64,000 nucleotides of DNA, taken from assembly GCF_002941025.1 (NCBI RefSeq), contig NZ_PTJS01000001.1, positions 2,914,001 to 2,978,000 on the forward strand. Reading direction: 5' to 3'. Each line of letters starts with the position of its first letter. The stretch's first letter is position 1. Position numbers and translations under genes: made by a program. The stretch comes from Streptomyces sp. QL37 (GTDB taxonomy: Bacteria; Actinomycetota; Actinomycetes; Streptomycetales; Streptomycetaceae). Of the stretch, positions 8,168 through 17,549 are shown piece after piece. The notes beneath the pieces are model-generated. The model did not search any database. It saw only the letters and a program-made list of their open reading frames with translations, and was not told where the DNA came from.

Positions 8168-11100
8168 GTGCCCAGATCCAGACCTCTCCCCTCCCGCGCC
8201 CGGCGCCGCCCCGCGCTGCTCGCCGCCAGTGGGCTCACCGCCCTGGTGACGGTCCTGCCGACGGCCGTCACAGCCGACGCGGTCGCCCCGGCCGCCCTCT
8301 CCGCGACCGGGCTGCGCACCCAGCATCTCTCCCAGGCACTCGGCATCGACGACACGACCCCGTCGCTGAGCTGGCGCACCACGGCCCGCGCCCGGTCGAC
8401 CGTCCAGACCGCCTACCGGATCCAGGCGGCCACCTCCCTGGACGGGCTGCGGCGGGGGCGGGCGGACCTGTGGGACTCCGGCAAGGTCGAGTCCGCCGTG
8501 CCGGAGGCGACGTACGCCGGTGAGAAGCTCGGCTCGCGCACCCGTGTCCACTGGCGGGTGATGCTCTGGTCCGGCGGCTCCGGGCGTGACTCGGGATGGA
8601 GCGAGGCGGCCGTCTTCGAGACGGGCCTGACGCGGCAGGAGGACTGGAAGGGCGCCGACTGGATCACCCACGAGGACTGGGCGCTGAGCGAGCGCACCAT
8701 CACCCCCGTGGTGGTCGAGGTGCCGCGCACCACCGCGCGTTACGTCCGCCTGGACGTGACGGAGCTCGGGCTGCCGCTCGCCGGCTCCTTCCCGGAGAAG
8801 GCGTGGCGGCTGCAGCTCGGTGAGATCGACGTACGGGACTCGGTGACGGGCGTCTCCGGGCTCGCGAAGGGCTCGGCGGTCACCGCCTCCGAGACGGACA
8901 CCCTCCGCAAGACCTGGGAGCCCGCCCTCGCCGTGGACGGACTGCCCAACAGCGCCCTCCAGACGGCCGCCGGGTACGCGAGCGCCGCGCACACCGGTCC
9001 CGACGTCTCCGGGCAGCCTGTCGTGCTCACCCTCGACATGAAGTCCGCGCAGACGTTCGACGAGGTGGCCCTGTACCCGCGCGCCGACGTCCTGACCGAG
9101 GACGGCAAGGTGCCGAACTTCCCGGCCGACTACACGGTCTCCGCGTCCAACGCCCCGGACTCGGGCTTCACCCGGATCGCCGAGGTGACCGGGCAGCACC
9201 CTCCGAAGCCCTATCTGCCCGCCGGACTTCCGGTTTTCGCGAAGGACTTCGCGCTGGAGCAGAAGGTGCGAGGCGCCAGGCTGTACGTGTCCGGCCTCGG
9301 CGTCCACGAGACGACGCTCAACGGCGAACCGGTGGGCGACGCGGTGCTCGAACCGGCGAACACCGACTACCGAGACCGGGTGCAGTACGCCACGTACGAC
9401 GTGACGAAGCAGCTCGGCAAGGGGGCCAACACACTCGCTGTGGCCCTCGGGAACGGCATGGCGAACGTGGTCTCCACCGCCGACCGCTACCGCAAGCTGT
9501 ACGGCAACATCAGCGACCCGAAGCTGATCGCCCGGCTGGAGATCACCCTGGCCGACGGCTCGGTGCGCACGATCCGCAGCGGCGACGACTGGCGCACCGC
9601 ACTGGGCGCGACGACGTCGTCCAACTGGTACGGCGGTGAGGACTACGACGCGCGCCGCGAGATCCCGCACCGGGACGACCCGCGCGGCTCGCGCGCGGGG
9701 TGGCAGCGCGCCACCGAGGTGGCCGCTCCCGGCACGGCGGAGCGGCCCGCCGTCCTCAGCGCGCGGGAGACCGAGCCGGTCCGGGTGGTCGAGACCCTGA
9801 AGGGGAAGGAGGTCGAGGGTGCGGCGGGGAGCCGGGTCTTCGACCTGGGGCGGAACATCGCGGGCTGGCCGGAGATCACGGTACGGGCGCCCAGGGGCAC
9901 CGCGGTGCGGATCTATCCCGCCGAGTCGCTGAAGGACGGCCACGCCTTCCAGTCGATCAGCAATGTGGGCGGCCCCCTGTGGGACAGCTACACGACGGGC
10001 GGCACGAAGCCGGAGACCTGGCACCCGTCCTTCAGCTACCACGGCTTCCGCTACCTGGAGCTGAGAGGGCTGCCCGAGGGTGCGACCGTCTCGGTGCGCG
10101 GGAAGGTCCTCCGGGCGGACAACACCTCGGCCGGGGACTTCACCAGCTCGGACGAGCTGATCAACGGTATCCACTCGATCATCCGCCGGTCGATCGAGGG
10201 CAACATGATGAGCGTCCTCACCGACTGCCCGAGCCGCGAGAAGCTCGGCTGGCTGGAGCAGAACCAGCTCGTCTTCCCGGCGCTGGCCGGCAACTTCGAC
10301 ATGCAGGCCTATCTGCGCAAGATCATGCGTGACATGGGCGACGCGCAGACCGAGGACGGCCTGGTCCCGAGCACGGTCCCGGAGTACACCAGCCTCCCCG
10401 GCAGTTACCGCAACGACTCCAACTGGGGCGGCGCGGTCGTCCTCGTCCCGTGGCAGATGTACACGACGTACGGCGACAAGGACACGCTGTCCGAGTACTA
10501 CCCGAGGATGGAGGCCTACGCCGCGTTCCTGGAGGGGCAGGTGAAGGACGGCATCCTCGACTACGGCCTGGGCGACTGGTTCACCCCGGACCGCACGTTC
10601 CCTCGCGCGGTGGCCGGCACGTACGGCTACTGGCGGGTCGTCGACGCGCTCAGCCGGATCTCCGGCGTCCTGGGCGACGAGGAGGCGGCGGCACGGTACC
10701 GGGCGAAGGCGGACGCGAGCGCGAAGGCGCTCTCCGACGCGTACTACGACACCGGGTCCGGCACCTTCGGCGGCGGCGGGCACGGGGCCGAGGCCCTCGC
10801 CCTGGACATGGGTGCCTACCCGGCGGGCGAGCGGGAACGGCTGCTCGGTCATCTCGTCGGCAGCGTCGAGGCGGCGGACCACCATCTGGTCCTCGGCGAG
10901 ATCTCGCTCCCGGCGGCCTTCCGGGTGCTGTCGGAGTCCGGCCGTGACGACGTGGTGCACGAGATCGCCACGCGGACGACGAGCCCGAGTTACGGATACC
11001 AGGTGCTCGCGGGCAACACCACGCTCGGCGAGAGCTGGGACGGCGGCCCGGGGCAGTCGCAGAACCACTTCATGCTGGGCGCGATCGACTCCTGGTTCAC

Positions 11101-11446
11101 CGGCCGGGTCGCCGGCATCGAGCAGGCCGAGGGGTCGGTGGGCTACCGCAGGCTGCTGGTGGACCCGGCGGTCGTGGGTGCCCTCACGTCCGCCTCGGGG
11201 TCCTACACGACGCCGTACGGCAAGGCTTCGACGTCCTGGCGGCGTGACGGCGAGCGGTACCGGCTGCGGCTGACCGTGCCGGCGGGTTCGACGGCCGAGG
11301 TCCATGTCCCGGTCAGCTCCGGACGCCCCGCCGCCACGGCCGGGGCACGGCTGCTGCGCACGGAGAACGGCGAGGCGGTGTACGAAGTGGGCTCGGGCGA
11401 CTGGACGTTCACCTCGACGTACACGGGTGCGGGCGACGGTTCCTGA
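8168..11446 (+). CDS. Secreted GH78 alpha-L-rhamnosidase with carbohydrate-binding insert
   Basis: 1092 aa. GTG start with AAGGAG 7 bases upstream; cleavable signal peptide in the first 40 residues. The order of domains is an N-terminal fibronectin-like sandwich (LRTQHLSQALGIDDTTPSLSW), a discoidin-like insert at about 174-350 in the place where Streptomyces GH78 enzymes carry CBM67, another sandwich, then the (alpha/alpha)6 barrel with DCPSREKLGWLEQ. By family alignment E697 in that motif is the expected general acid and E955 in TTLGESWDGG the expected base. The C-terminal sandwich ends at 1092. It hydrolyses terminal alpha-L-rhamnosyl bonds outside the cell, and released rhamnose would be imported by the operon at 12359-17427. 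A long hairpin follows directly. Confidence 0.92.
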   Translation: MPRSRPLPSRARRRPALLAASGLTALVTVLPTAVTADAVAPAALSATGLRTQHLSQALGIDDTTPSLSWRTTARARSTVQTAYRIQAATSLDGLRRGRADLWDSGKVESAVPEATYAGEKLGSRTRVHWRVMLWSGGSGRDSGWSEAAVFETGLTRQEDWKGADWITHEDWALSERTITPVVVEVPRTTARYVRLDVTELGLPLAGSFPEKAWRLQLGEIDVRDSVTGVSGLAKGSAVTASETDTLRKTWEPALAVDGLPNSALQTAAGYASAAHTGPDVSGQPVVLTLDMKSAQTFDEVALYPRADVLTEDGKVPNFPADYTVSASNAPDSGFTRIAEVTGQHPPKPYLPAGLPVFAKDFALEQKVRGARLYVSGLGVHETTLNGEPVGDAVLEPANTDYRDRVQYATYDVTKQLGKGANTLAVALGNGMANVVSTADRYRKLYGNISDPKLIARLEITLADGSVRTIRSGDDWRTALGATTSSNWYGGEDYDARREIPHRDDPRGSRAGWQRATEVAAPGTAERPAVLSARETEPVRVVETLKGKEVEGAAGSRVFDLGRNIAGWPEITVRAPRGTAVRIYPAESLKDGHAFQSISNVGGPLWDSYTTGGTKPETWHPSFSYHGFRYLELRGLPEGATVSVRGKVLRADNTSAGDFTSSDELINGIHSIIRRSIEGNMMSVLTDCPSREKLGWLEQNQLVFPALAGNFDMQAYLRKIMRDMGDAQTEDGLVPSTVPEYTSLPGSYRNDSNWGGAVVLVPWQMYTTYGDKDTLSEYYPRMEAYAAFLEGQVKDGILDYGLGDWFTPDRTFPRAVAGTYGYWRVVDALSRISGVLGDEEAAARYRAKADASAKALSDAYYDTGSGTFGGGGHGAEALALDMGAYPAGERERLLGHLVGSVEAADHHLVLGEISLPAAFRVLSESGRDDVVHEIATRTTSPSYGYQVLAGNTTLGESWDGGPGQSQNHFMLGAIDSWFTGRVAGIEQAEGSVGYRRLLVDPAVVGALTSASGSYTTPYGKASTSWRRDGERYRLRLTVPAGSTAEVHVPVSSGRPAATAGARLLRTENGEAVYEVGSGDWTFTSTYTGAGDGS

Positions 11447-11463
11447 CCACTCGTCGCCTTCGC

Positions 11464-11506
11464 GGCGCGGGGGCGCCCTCCGGAACCCCGGGGGCGCCCC
11501 CGCGCC
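11464..11506 (+). terminator. Intrinsic terminator-like hairpin after the glycosidase operon
   Basis: A perfect 15-bp stem (GGCGCGGGGGCGCCC at 11464-11478 with its complement at 11492-11506) and a 13-base loop. No U-run follows, which is usual for Streptomyces terminators. Confidence 0.8.
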
Positions 11507-11560
11507 ATTCGGGCGAGTCCTATCCTTTCGGGAAGGTCCGGGGCGGGGAGAGGTGCGGTC

Positions 11561-12115
11561 ATGCGGGTCCAGCTGGTCGGGGGCGGGAGCCTGCCCGCGT
11601 ATGCCGACGGGATCCGGCAGGTGTACGCGGCCGTGTTCTCGGCGCCGCCGTGGAACGAGGACCCGTCGGCGGGCGCGCGGTACGCCGAGCGGCTCGCCTC
11701 CGACGCCGGGCGCCCCGGGTTCACCGCCGCACTGGCCCTGGACGGGGACGCCGTCGGCGGCTTCGCCACCGCCTGGACCACTCCCGGGGTCTTCCCCTCC
11801 GACCGCAGCTACGGGCGCGTCGCCGAGGCGCTCGGGCCCGGCCGTGCCGCGGCCTGGCTGTGCGGGGGCCTGGAGGTCGACGAGCTGGCCGTCGCTCCGG
11901 CCGCGCGCGGCGCCGGGCTGGGCGCGGCGCTGCTGGGGGCGGTCACCGGGGCGGCCCCGGACGGACGGTGCTGGCTGCTCACGTCCGCACGCGCCGAGGC
12001 GACCCTGCGCTTCTACCGCCGCGCGGGCTGGCGCCAGGTCCCGGCGCCGGTGCCCGGCAGGGCGGGGCTCGTCGTCCTGCTCGGGCCGGACCACCCGGAC
12101 GCAGCGCACTTGTAA
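11561..12115 (+). CDS. GNAT-family N-acetyltransferase
   Basis: 184 aa; ATG start after a purine-rich GGGGAGAGG. The acetyl-CoA-binding core is visible as LEVDELAVAPAARGAGLGAALL, with the loop RGAGLG matching motif A of GNAT enzymes (Q/RxxGxG/A), followed by ATLRFYRRAGWRQV (motif B). The substrate is not predictable. It lies between the glycosidase operon, which ends in a strong terminator, and the rhamnose import operon, which has its own promoter, so it is probably an independent gene and not part of rhamnoside catabolism. The first 60 residues contain PPWNEDPS, common in uncharacterised Streptomyces acetyltransferases. Confidence 0.75.
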   Translation: MRVQLVGGGSLPAYADGIRQVYAAVFSAPPWNEDPSAGARYAERLASDAGRPGFTAALALDGDAVGGFATAWTTPGVFPSDRSYGRVAEALGPGRAAAWLCGGLEVDELAVAPAARGAGLGAALLGAVTGAAPDGRCWLLTSARAEATLRFYRRAGWRQVPAPVPGRAGLVVLLGPDHPDAAHL

Positions 12116-12139
12116 GTGGAGCGATGCGCGACCGTTATG

Positions 12140-12151
12140 TGAATCGATTCA
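12140..12151. promoter_or_regulatory. Perfect 12-bp operator-like palindrome
   Basis: TGAATCGATTCA is a perfect inverted repeat, extended on the right to CAAG. It is the best copy of the element seen upstream of both divergent glycosidase genes (1757-1773 and 1980-1992). It lies about 110 bases upstream of the predicted -35 of the rhamnose import operon. The CG centre and AT-rich arms fit LacI-family sites. Confidence 0.6.
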
Positions 12152-12261
12152 AGCGCCTGGAAGATAGTGGGCCGCCCCAAAGACTGTCAAGGGCGCCCAC
12201 CCATTCCCCCCATTCAGGTCGCACATCGCCCCTCTTCCTGGAACTTCTCGCCATCAACCCA

Positions 12262-12317
12262 TTGACTGCGCCCGCAATCCCCGTTTAGCTTCCGAGCAAC
12301 CTCATTGAAACCTTTCA
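12262..12317 (+). promoter_or_regulatory. Promoter and second operator of the rhamnose import operon
   Basis: A -35 TTGACT (12262-12267), an 18-base spacer and a -10 TAGCTT (12286-12291) are followed by the inverted repeat TGAAA-CC-TTTCA (12306-12317), at or just after the start point. The -10 hexamer is identical to that at 1960-1965. With the palindrome at 12140 this could form a two-site repression loop. Confidence 0.6.
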
Positions 12318-12358
12318 CGGCGGGTGGAGCGGAACAGTCCCTCCGCTGAGGAGCTCCC

Positions 12359-13882
12359 ATGAACCAGTCCGCCCCCGACCCGGCCCCGGTCCTGGCCCTG
12401 AAGGGCGTGAGCAAGTCCTTCGGCGCCGTACGGGCACTGCAGGACGTGTCCCTGCAGTTGTTCCCCGGCGAGGCCCACGCACTCGCGGGTGAGAACGGCG
12501 CAGGCAAGTCGACCCTGATCAAGGCCCTCGCCGGAGTGCACCGCCCGGACAGCGGCGAGGTCCTCCTCGACGGCGAGCCCGTCGTCTTCCACGGCCCGGC
12601 GGACGCGCGTGACGCCGGCATCGCCGTCATCTACCAGGAACCGACGCTCTTCCCCGACCTGTCCATCGCCGAGAACATCTTCATGGGCCGTCAGCCCCGG
12701 CGGTCGATGGGCAGGATCGACCGCAAGGCCGTGCACGAGACCACCGCCGGACTGATGCGGAGGCTCGGGGTCGACCTGGCGCCCGACCGGCCGGCGCGCG
12801 GACTGTCGATCGCCGACCAGCAGATCGTCGAGATCGCCAAGGCGCTCTCCTTCGACGCCCGCGTCCTGATCATGGACGAACCGACGGCCGCCCTGACCGG
12901 CAGCGAGACCGCCAGGCTCTTCTCCGTCGTCCGTACGCTGCGCTCCGAGGGCGCGGCGGTGCTGTTCATCTCGCACCGCCTGGACGAGATCTTCGAGCTG
13001 TGCCAGCGCGTCACGACCCTGCGCGACGGCCGGTGGATCTCCTCCGAGCCGCTGGAGGGGCTCACCGAGGACGACCTGGTGCGCAGGATGGTCGGCCGCG
13101 ACCTCGACGACCTCTACCCCAAGCAGGCCGCCGAGGTCGGCGAAGTCGCCCTGTCCGTGCACCGGCTGACCCGCGAGGGCGTCTTCCGCGACGTGTCCTT
13201 CGACGTCCGCCGCGGCGAGATCGTCGCGCTCGCCGGACTCGTCGGCGCCGGGCGCACGGAGGTCGCCCAGGCGGTGTTCGGTGTCGACCGCGCCGACGCC
13301 GGCGAGGTGAAGGTGGCCGGCACGGTGCTGCGCCCCGGTTCGCCGACCGCCGCCATGGACGCCGGGCTCGCGCTCGTACCCGAGGACCGGCGCCAGCGCG
13401 GGCTGGTCATGGATATGTCGATCGAGCGCAACATCGGCCTCACCGGCCTGCACGAGGTCCGCAAGCGCGGGCTCGTCAGCCGGGCCCTGGAGCACGACCG
13501 GGCCGCCGACTGGGCGGTGCGCCTCCAGCTCAAGTACAACCGGCTGGCCGACACCGTGGGTGTGCTCTCCGGCGGCAACCAGCAGAAGGTCGTCCTGGCG
13601 AAGTGGCTGGCGACCGGCCCCGCCGTGCTGATCGTCGACGAGCCGACCCGCGGGATCGACGTCGGGACCAAGGCGGAGGTCCACCGGCTGCTGTCCGCGC
13701 TCGCGGCCGACGGCCTCGCCGTACTGATGATCTCCTCCGACCTTCCCGAGGTCATCGGCATGGCGGACCGGGTGCTCGTGATGCACGAGGGCCGGCTCGT
13801 CGCCGAGATCCCGCGCGAGAACGCGACCGAGGAGTCGGTCATGGCCGCGGCCACCGGACGCAACGAGAGGGCAGCGGCATGA
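12359..13882 (+). CDS. rhaT: Rhamnose/sugar ABC importer, double ATPase subunit
   Basis: 507 aa with two ABC domains, the arrangement of CUT2-type sugar importers. The first has Walker [10 protein letters not shown] (44-52) and Walker [12 protein letters not shown]. The second has a degenerate Walker A ([12 protein letters not shown]) and an intact [15 protein letters not shown] signature, the usual asymmetry in this family. ATG start at the GGAGCTCCC ribosome site. It powers uptake by the two permeases that follow, with which it overlaps by four bases (ATGA). Assignment to rhamnose rests on the terminal mutarotase gene and the rhamnosidases upstream; the ATPase alone cannot tell ribose, xylose and rhamnose systems apart. 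Confidence 0.88.
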   Translation: MNQSAPDPAPVLALKGVSKSFGAVRALQDVSLQLFPGEAHALAGENGAGKSTLIKALAGVHRPDSGEVLLDGEPVVFHGPADARDAGIAVIYQEPTLFPDLSIAENIFMGRQPRRSMGRIDRKAVHETTAGLMRRLGVDLAPDRPARGLSIADQQIVEIAKALSFDARVLIMDEPTAALTGSETARLFSVVRTLRSEGAAVLFISHRLDEIFELCQRVTTLRDGRWISSEPLEGLTEDDLVRRMVGRDLDDLYPKQAAEVGEVALSVHRLTREGVFRDVSFDVRRGEIVALAGLVGAGRTEVAQAVFGVDRADAGEVKVAGTVLRPGSPTAAMDAGLALVPEDRRQRGLVMDMSIERNIGLTGLHEVRKRGLVSRALEHDRAADWAVRLQLKYNRLADTVGVLSGGNQQKVVLAKWLATGPAVLIVDEPTRGIDVGTKAEVHRLLSALAADGLAVLMISSDLPEVIGMADRVLVMHEGRLVAEIPRENATEESVMAAATGRNERAAA

Positions 13883-14931
13883 CCACCACCATCGAGAGTC
13901 CCCCGGACACCGCCAAGGCTCCGGAGCGGAGTGCTTCCTCGCTCGTGGACGCGGTCTTCCGGGCGCGCGAGATCTCCATCGCCGGTGCGCTGGCCCTGCT
14001 GATCCTCGGCACCTACCTGGCCAACCCGCGCTTCCTGTCCGACCAGGGCGTCAAGGACCTGCTGCTCAACGCGTCGATCCTGGTGCTGCTCGCGGTCGGC
14101 CAGTCCGCCGTCGTGATCACCCGGAACATCGACCTGTCCGTCGGCTCCGTCGTCGGCCTGTCAGCCTTCGCCTGCGGCAAGTTCGTCGCGGGGAGCGACC
14201 ACGGTGTGCTGACCGTGATGCTGCTCGGTATCGCCATCGGCGTCGTCTGCGGCCTGGTCTCCGGCGCCCTCGTCAGCTTCGGCAGGGTCCCGGCGCTCGT
14301 CGTGACCCTGGGCATGCTCTACATCATCCAGGGCGTCGACTACTGGTGGGCGCAGGGCGAGCAGATCAGCGCCGCCGACGTGCCCGAGGCCGTCCTGGGC
14401 CTCGGCAGCGGCAGCGTGCTGGGCATCCCGTACCTGCCGCTGATCGCGGTCGTCCTGCTCGCGGCGACGGCGTACTTCCTGCGCGGCTACCGCTCCGGGC
14501 GCGAGCTGTACGCCATCGGGTCGAGCCCCGAAGCCGCGCGTCTCGCCGGCATCCCGATCCGCCGCCGGGTGCTCGCCGCCTACGCCTTCTCCGGGGCCGT
14601 CGCCGGCTTCGCCGGGGCCCTGTGGCTGGCCCGCTTCGGCACCGTCGTCGCGGACAACGCCCACGGCTGGGAGCTGACCGTCGTCAGCGCGGTCGTCGTC
14701 GGCGGTGTCGCGATCACCGGCGGCACCGGCACCGTCTGGGGCGCCGCCCTCGGCGCCCTGCTGCTCACCACCATCGGCAGCGTCCTGGTCGTGCTGAAGG
14801 TGGACTCGTTCTGGCAGGGCGCCATCACCGGTGCGCTCCTCCTGCTGGCCATCAGCGTCGACCGGATCGTGAACCTGCGGATGACCGCCGCACTGAGGAA
14901 GAGGAACGCCCGTCATGACCACGGCGCCTGA
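13879..14931 (+). CDS. rhaP: Rhamnose ABC importer permease 1
   Basis: 350 aa. The ATG overlaps the ATPase stop as ATGA, indicating translational coupling. About ten hydrophobic helices are visible, starting [20 protein letters not shown], as in BPD_transp_2 permeases of CUT2 importers. The coupling region is [26 protein letters not shown], matching the EAA-like loop that contacts the ATPase. It pairs with the following gene as a heterodimer. A longer upstream reading in this frame would overlap the ATPase almost entirely and is rejected. Confidence 0.88.
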   Translation: MTTTIESPPDTAKAPERSASSLVDAVFRAREISIAGALALLILGTYLANPRFLSDQGVKDLLLNASILVLLAVGQSAVVITRNIDLSVGSVVGLSAFACGKFVAGSDHGVLTVMLLGIAIGVVCGLVSGALVSFGRVPALVVTLGMLYIIQGVDYWWAQGEQISAADVPEAVLGLGSGSVLGIPYLPLIAVVLLAATAYFLRGYRSGRELYAIGSSPEAARLAGIPIRRRVLAAYAFSGAVAGFAGALWLARFGTVVADNAHGWELTVVSAVVVGGVAITGGTGTVWGAALGALLLTTIGSVLVVLKVDSFWQGAITGALLLLAISVDRIVNLRMTAALRKRNARHDHGA

Positions 14932-15970
14932 CACGAAGACGGCTCCCACGCCGCGGGCCGGTACGAAACCCTCTCTCGTGCGCGGCCTGGCGCTGCGCTG
15001 GGACACCGCGGTCGGTGTCCTGCTGGTGGCGGTCCTCGTCGTCGGACTTGGGTCCACGGAGGGCTTCGGTTCGACCGAGAACCTCGCGTTCGCCTTCAAC
15101 GACATCGCCGAAGTCGCCATCATCGCCCTGCCGATGACCCTCCTGGTCGTCGCCGGACAGGTCGACCTGTCGGTGGCCTCCATGCTGGGCCTGGGCAGCG
15201 CGCTGACCGGCGCGCTGTGGGAAGCCGGCTGGGCCTTCGAGATGATCATTCCCGTGGTGCTCCTGGTGGGTGTCGCGGGAGGTCTCCTCAACGGCTGGCT
15301 GGTCACCAAGGTGGGCCTGCCGTCCCTGGCCGTCACCATCGGCACCCTGGCGCTCTACCGCGGTCTGGCCTCGGTGGCGCTCGGCAGCGACGCGGTGACG
15401 GACTTCCCGCAGGTCTACGCGGACTGGGCCGTCGACACCACGACCGTCCCCGGCACCTTCCTCACCTATCCCGTGCTGCTCTTCATCGTCCTGGCCGCGA
15501 TCACGGCGGTGGTCCTGCACGCCACCGGACTCGGCCGCTCGCTCTTCGCGATCGGCGCCCAGGAGGAGGCCGCGTACTTCGCGGGTATCCGGGTCAAGCG
15601 GATCAAGCTGCTGCTCTTCGTGGTGACCGGCCTGTTCTCCGCCTTCGCCGGCATCATCTTCACCCTGCGCTACGGAAGTGCCCGCGCGGACAACGGACTC
15701 GGCTTCGAGATGCTCGTCATCGCGTCGGTCCTGCTCGGCGGCATCGACTTCGACGGCGGCAAGGGGACGCTCTTCGGCGCCGTCGCCGGTGTCCTGCTGA
15801 TCGGCCTCCTGAAGAACCTGCTCACGCTCAACGACATCGCCAACGAGGTGCAGGTCATCGTGACCGGGCTGCTCCTCGTGGCGTCCGTACTGACCCCGCG
15901 GATCATCGCCGCGGTCGTCGAGCGCCGGCACAGGCGGGCCGCGAACGCCCCCGCACCCCAGTCGTCATAA
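14915..15970 (+). CDS. rhaQ: Rhamnose ABC importer permease 2
   Basis: 351 aa, overlapping the first permease by 17 bases. Eight to ten hydrophobic segments, including LIVVAGQVDLSVASMLGLGS-type residues near 75-95. The cytoplasmic loop reads FAIGAQEEAAYFAGIRVKR. This is the second BPD_transp_2 subunit; two unlike permeases are typical of rhamnose systems (RhaP/RhaQ), in contrast with the single permease of ribose importers, and so support the rhamnose assignment. The N-terminal 25 residues are polar and cytoplasmic. Confidence 0.87.
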   Translation: MTTAPDTKTAPTPRAGTKPSLVRGLALRWDTAVGVLLVAVLVVGLGSTEGFGSTENLAFAFNDIAEVAIIALPMTLLVVAGQVDLSVASMLGLGSALTGALWEAGWAFEMIIPVVLLVGVAGGLLNGWLVTKVGLPSLAVTIGTLALYRGLASVALGSDAVTDFPQVYADWAVDTTTVPGTFLTYPVLLFIVLAAITAVVLHATGLGRSLFAIGAQEEAAYFAGIRVKRIKLLLFVVTGLFSAFAGIIFTLRYGSARADNGLGFEMLVIASVLLGGIDFDGGKGTLFGAVAGVLLIGLLKNLLTLNDIANEVQVIVTGLLLVASVLTPRIIAAVVERRHRRAANAPAPQSS

Positions 15971-16009
15971 CGCCCCTTCCCCGTACCTCTCCGAAAGGCA
16001 CACGCCGCC

Positions 16010-17095
16010 ATGATGCTCCGCAATGCCGCTGGGCGCCGCGCCGTCGCGACCGCAGCCACCGCCGTCTCCCTGGCCCTCGCCCTCACCGCCTGTTCCGGCA
16101 CCACGAAGGACAGCAAGGAGAGCGGGAGCGCGAAGGCCGCCGGCTCCGCGAAGGCCGACCCGGACGCTCCGCTGAAGAAGGGGCTGAAGCTCGGTTTCCT
16201 GCCCAAGCAGATCAACAACCCGTACGAGAAGATCGTCGACGAGGCGGGCATCGCGGCGGCGAAGGAGTACGGCGGCACGGGCAAGGAGGTCGGCCCGTCC
16301 GACGCGAACGCCTCCTCGCAGGTCTCCTACATCAACACCCTGATCCAGCAGCGCCAGGACGCCATCCTCATCGCGGCGAACGACCCGAACGCCGTCTGCG
16401 GACCGCTCAAGCAGGCCATGAAGAAGGACATCAAGGTCGTCGCCTATGACTCGGACACCGCGAAGGACTGCCGCCAGCTCTTCATCAACCAGGCCAGCTC
16501 GGAGGAGATCGGCCGCAGCCTGGTCCAGCACCTCGGCGAGCAGATCGGCTACAAGGGCAAGGTCGCGATCCTGTCGGCCACGCAGAACGCGACGAACCAG
16601 AACACCTGGATCGAGTACATGAAGGAGGAGCTGAAGCTCCCCAAGTACAAGAACATGGAACTGGTCAAGGTCGCCTACGGGGACGACGCGGACCAGAAGT
16701 CCTTCCAGCAGACGCAGGGCCTCATGCAGGCCTACCCCGACCTCAAGGGCATCATCTCCCCCACCACGGTCGGCATCGCCGCCGCGGCACGCTACCTGAG
16801 CGACTCCTCGTACAAGGGCAAGGTCGTGCTCAACGGGCTCGGCACGCCGAACCAGATGCGCAAGTACGTCAAGGACGGCACCGTCGAGCAGTTCTCGCTC
16901 TGGAACCCGGAGGAGCTCGGCTATCTCGGCTCGTACGCGGCCGCGGCGCTGGCGTCGGGGCAGATCACCGGTGCCGAGGGCGAGAAGTTCGAGGCGGGCA
17001 AGCTCGGCGAGTACACGATCGGCAAGGACGGCGAGGTCATCCTCGGCGAGCCGACCGTCTTCGACTCCGAGAACATCGACACGTTCAACTTCTGA
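16010..17095 (+). CDS. rhaS: Rhamnose-binding lipoprotein of the ABC importer
   Basis: 361 aa. Two adjacent ATG codons (16010, 16013) are possible starts. The signal peptide ends in the lipobox LALTAC-S, so the mature protein is anchored by a lipidated Cys near residue 26. The rest is a Peripla_BP_4 sugar-binding fold: LGFLPKQINNPYEKIVDEAG, IAANDPNAVCGPLKQAMKKD, VAYDSDTAKDCRQLFINQAS, and the hinge SLWNPEELGYLGSYAA. It captures sugar outside the membrane and delivers it to the permeases. It lies 39 bases after permease 2 and 17 before the mutarotase. Confidence 0.88.
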   Translation: MMLRNAAGRRAVATAATAVSLALALTACSGTTKDSKESGSAKAAGSAKADPDAPLKKGLKLGFLPKQINNPYEKIVDEAGIAAAKEYGGTGKEVGPSDANASSQVSYINTLIQQRQDAILIAANDPNAVCGPLKQAMKKDIKVVAYDSDTAKDCRQLFINQASSEEIGRSLVQHLGEQIGYKGKVAILSATQNATNQNTWIEYMKEELKLPKYKNMELVKVAYGDDADQKSFQQTQGLMQAYPDLKGIISPTTVGIAAAARYLSDSSYKGKVVLNGLGTPNQMRKYVKDGTVEQFSLWNPEELGYLGSYAAAALASGQITGAEGEKFEAGKLGEYTIGKDGEVILGEPTVFDSENIDTFNF

Positions 17096-17112
17096 CGGGA
17101 GGGGCCGGCTCC

Positions 17113-17427
17113 ATGCAGCGCGTCTGCTTTCTGCTGAAGGTCCGTGAGGACCGCAAGGACGAGTACCGCGAGCGCCATGCCGCGGTGTGGCCGGACATGC
17201 TCGCCGCGCTGTCGGAGGCGGGCTGGCACAACTACTCGCTCTTCCTGCGCGAGGACGGCCTGCTGGTCGGCTATCTGGAGACGGAGGACTTCGACGCGGC
17301 CCGGGAGGCCATGGCCGCGACGGAGGTCAACGCGCGGTGGCAGCGGGAGATGGGCGAGTTCTTCGAACAGTCGGAGGCCGCCGACGAGGCCATGGTGCCG
17401 TTGGCCGAGGTGTTCCACCTGGCCTGA
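17113..17427 (+). CDS. rhaM: L-rhamnose mutarotase
   Basis: 104 aa, the normal length for this family (RhaM/YiiL, also RhaU). It interconverts alpha- and beta-L-rhamnopyranose so that imported sugar can feed the isomerase. H22 (RHAAVWPDM), Y41 (HNYSLFL) and W76 (NARWQREMGEFF) fall at the same numbers as the active-site residues of the E. coli enzyme. ATG start follows GGAGGGG. It is the last gene of the import operon and the best evidence that the operon handles rhamnose. Two terminator hairpins follow. The rhamnose isomerase, kinase and aldolase genes are not in the window. Confidence 0.93.
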   Translation: MQRVCFLLKVREDRKDEYRERHAAVWPDMLAALSEAGWHNYSLFLREDGLLVGYLETEDFDAAREAMAATEVNARWQREMGEFFEQSEAADEAMVPLAEVFHLA

Positions 17428-17452
17428 CCTGTGTCCGCCCCACCTGACCGGT

Positions 17453-17487
17453 GTCCGCCCCGGCCGTCCGTGACAGCCGGGGCGGAC
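17453..17487 (+). terminator. Terminator hairpin after the rhamnose import operon
   Basis: A perfect 12-bp stem (GTCCGCCCCGGC at 17453-17464 with its complement at 17476-17487) and an 11-base loop, 25 bases after the mutarotase stop. Confidence 0.75.
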
Positions 17488-17504
17488 GTACGTCGACAGC
17501 GGCG

Positions 17505-17535
17505 GGCCCGGCGGGGGGCGATCCCCCGCCGGGCC
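17505..17535. terminator. Second hairpin between convergent genes
   Basis: A perfect 13-bp stem (GGCCCGGCGGGGG at 17505-17517 with its complement at 17523-17535) and a 5-base loop. It sits between convergent genes and could end the leftward vWA lipoprotein transcript as well. Confidence 0.75.
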
Positions 17536-17549
17536 GACGGGGCCCCGGA

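Noticed and set aside
8147..12109. A 1320-codon open frame on the minus strand opposite the GH78 and GNAT genes
   Set aside because: No recognisable domain or start signal; it runs antisense to two well-supported genes and through a terminator hairpin.
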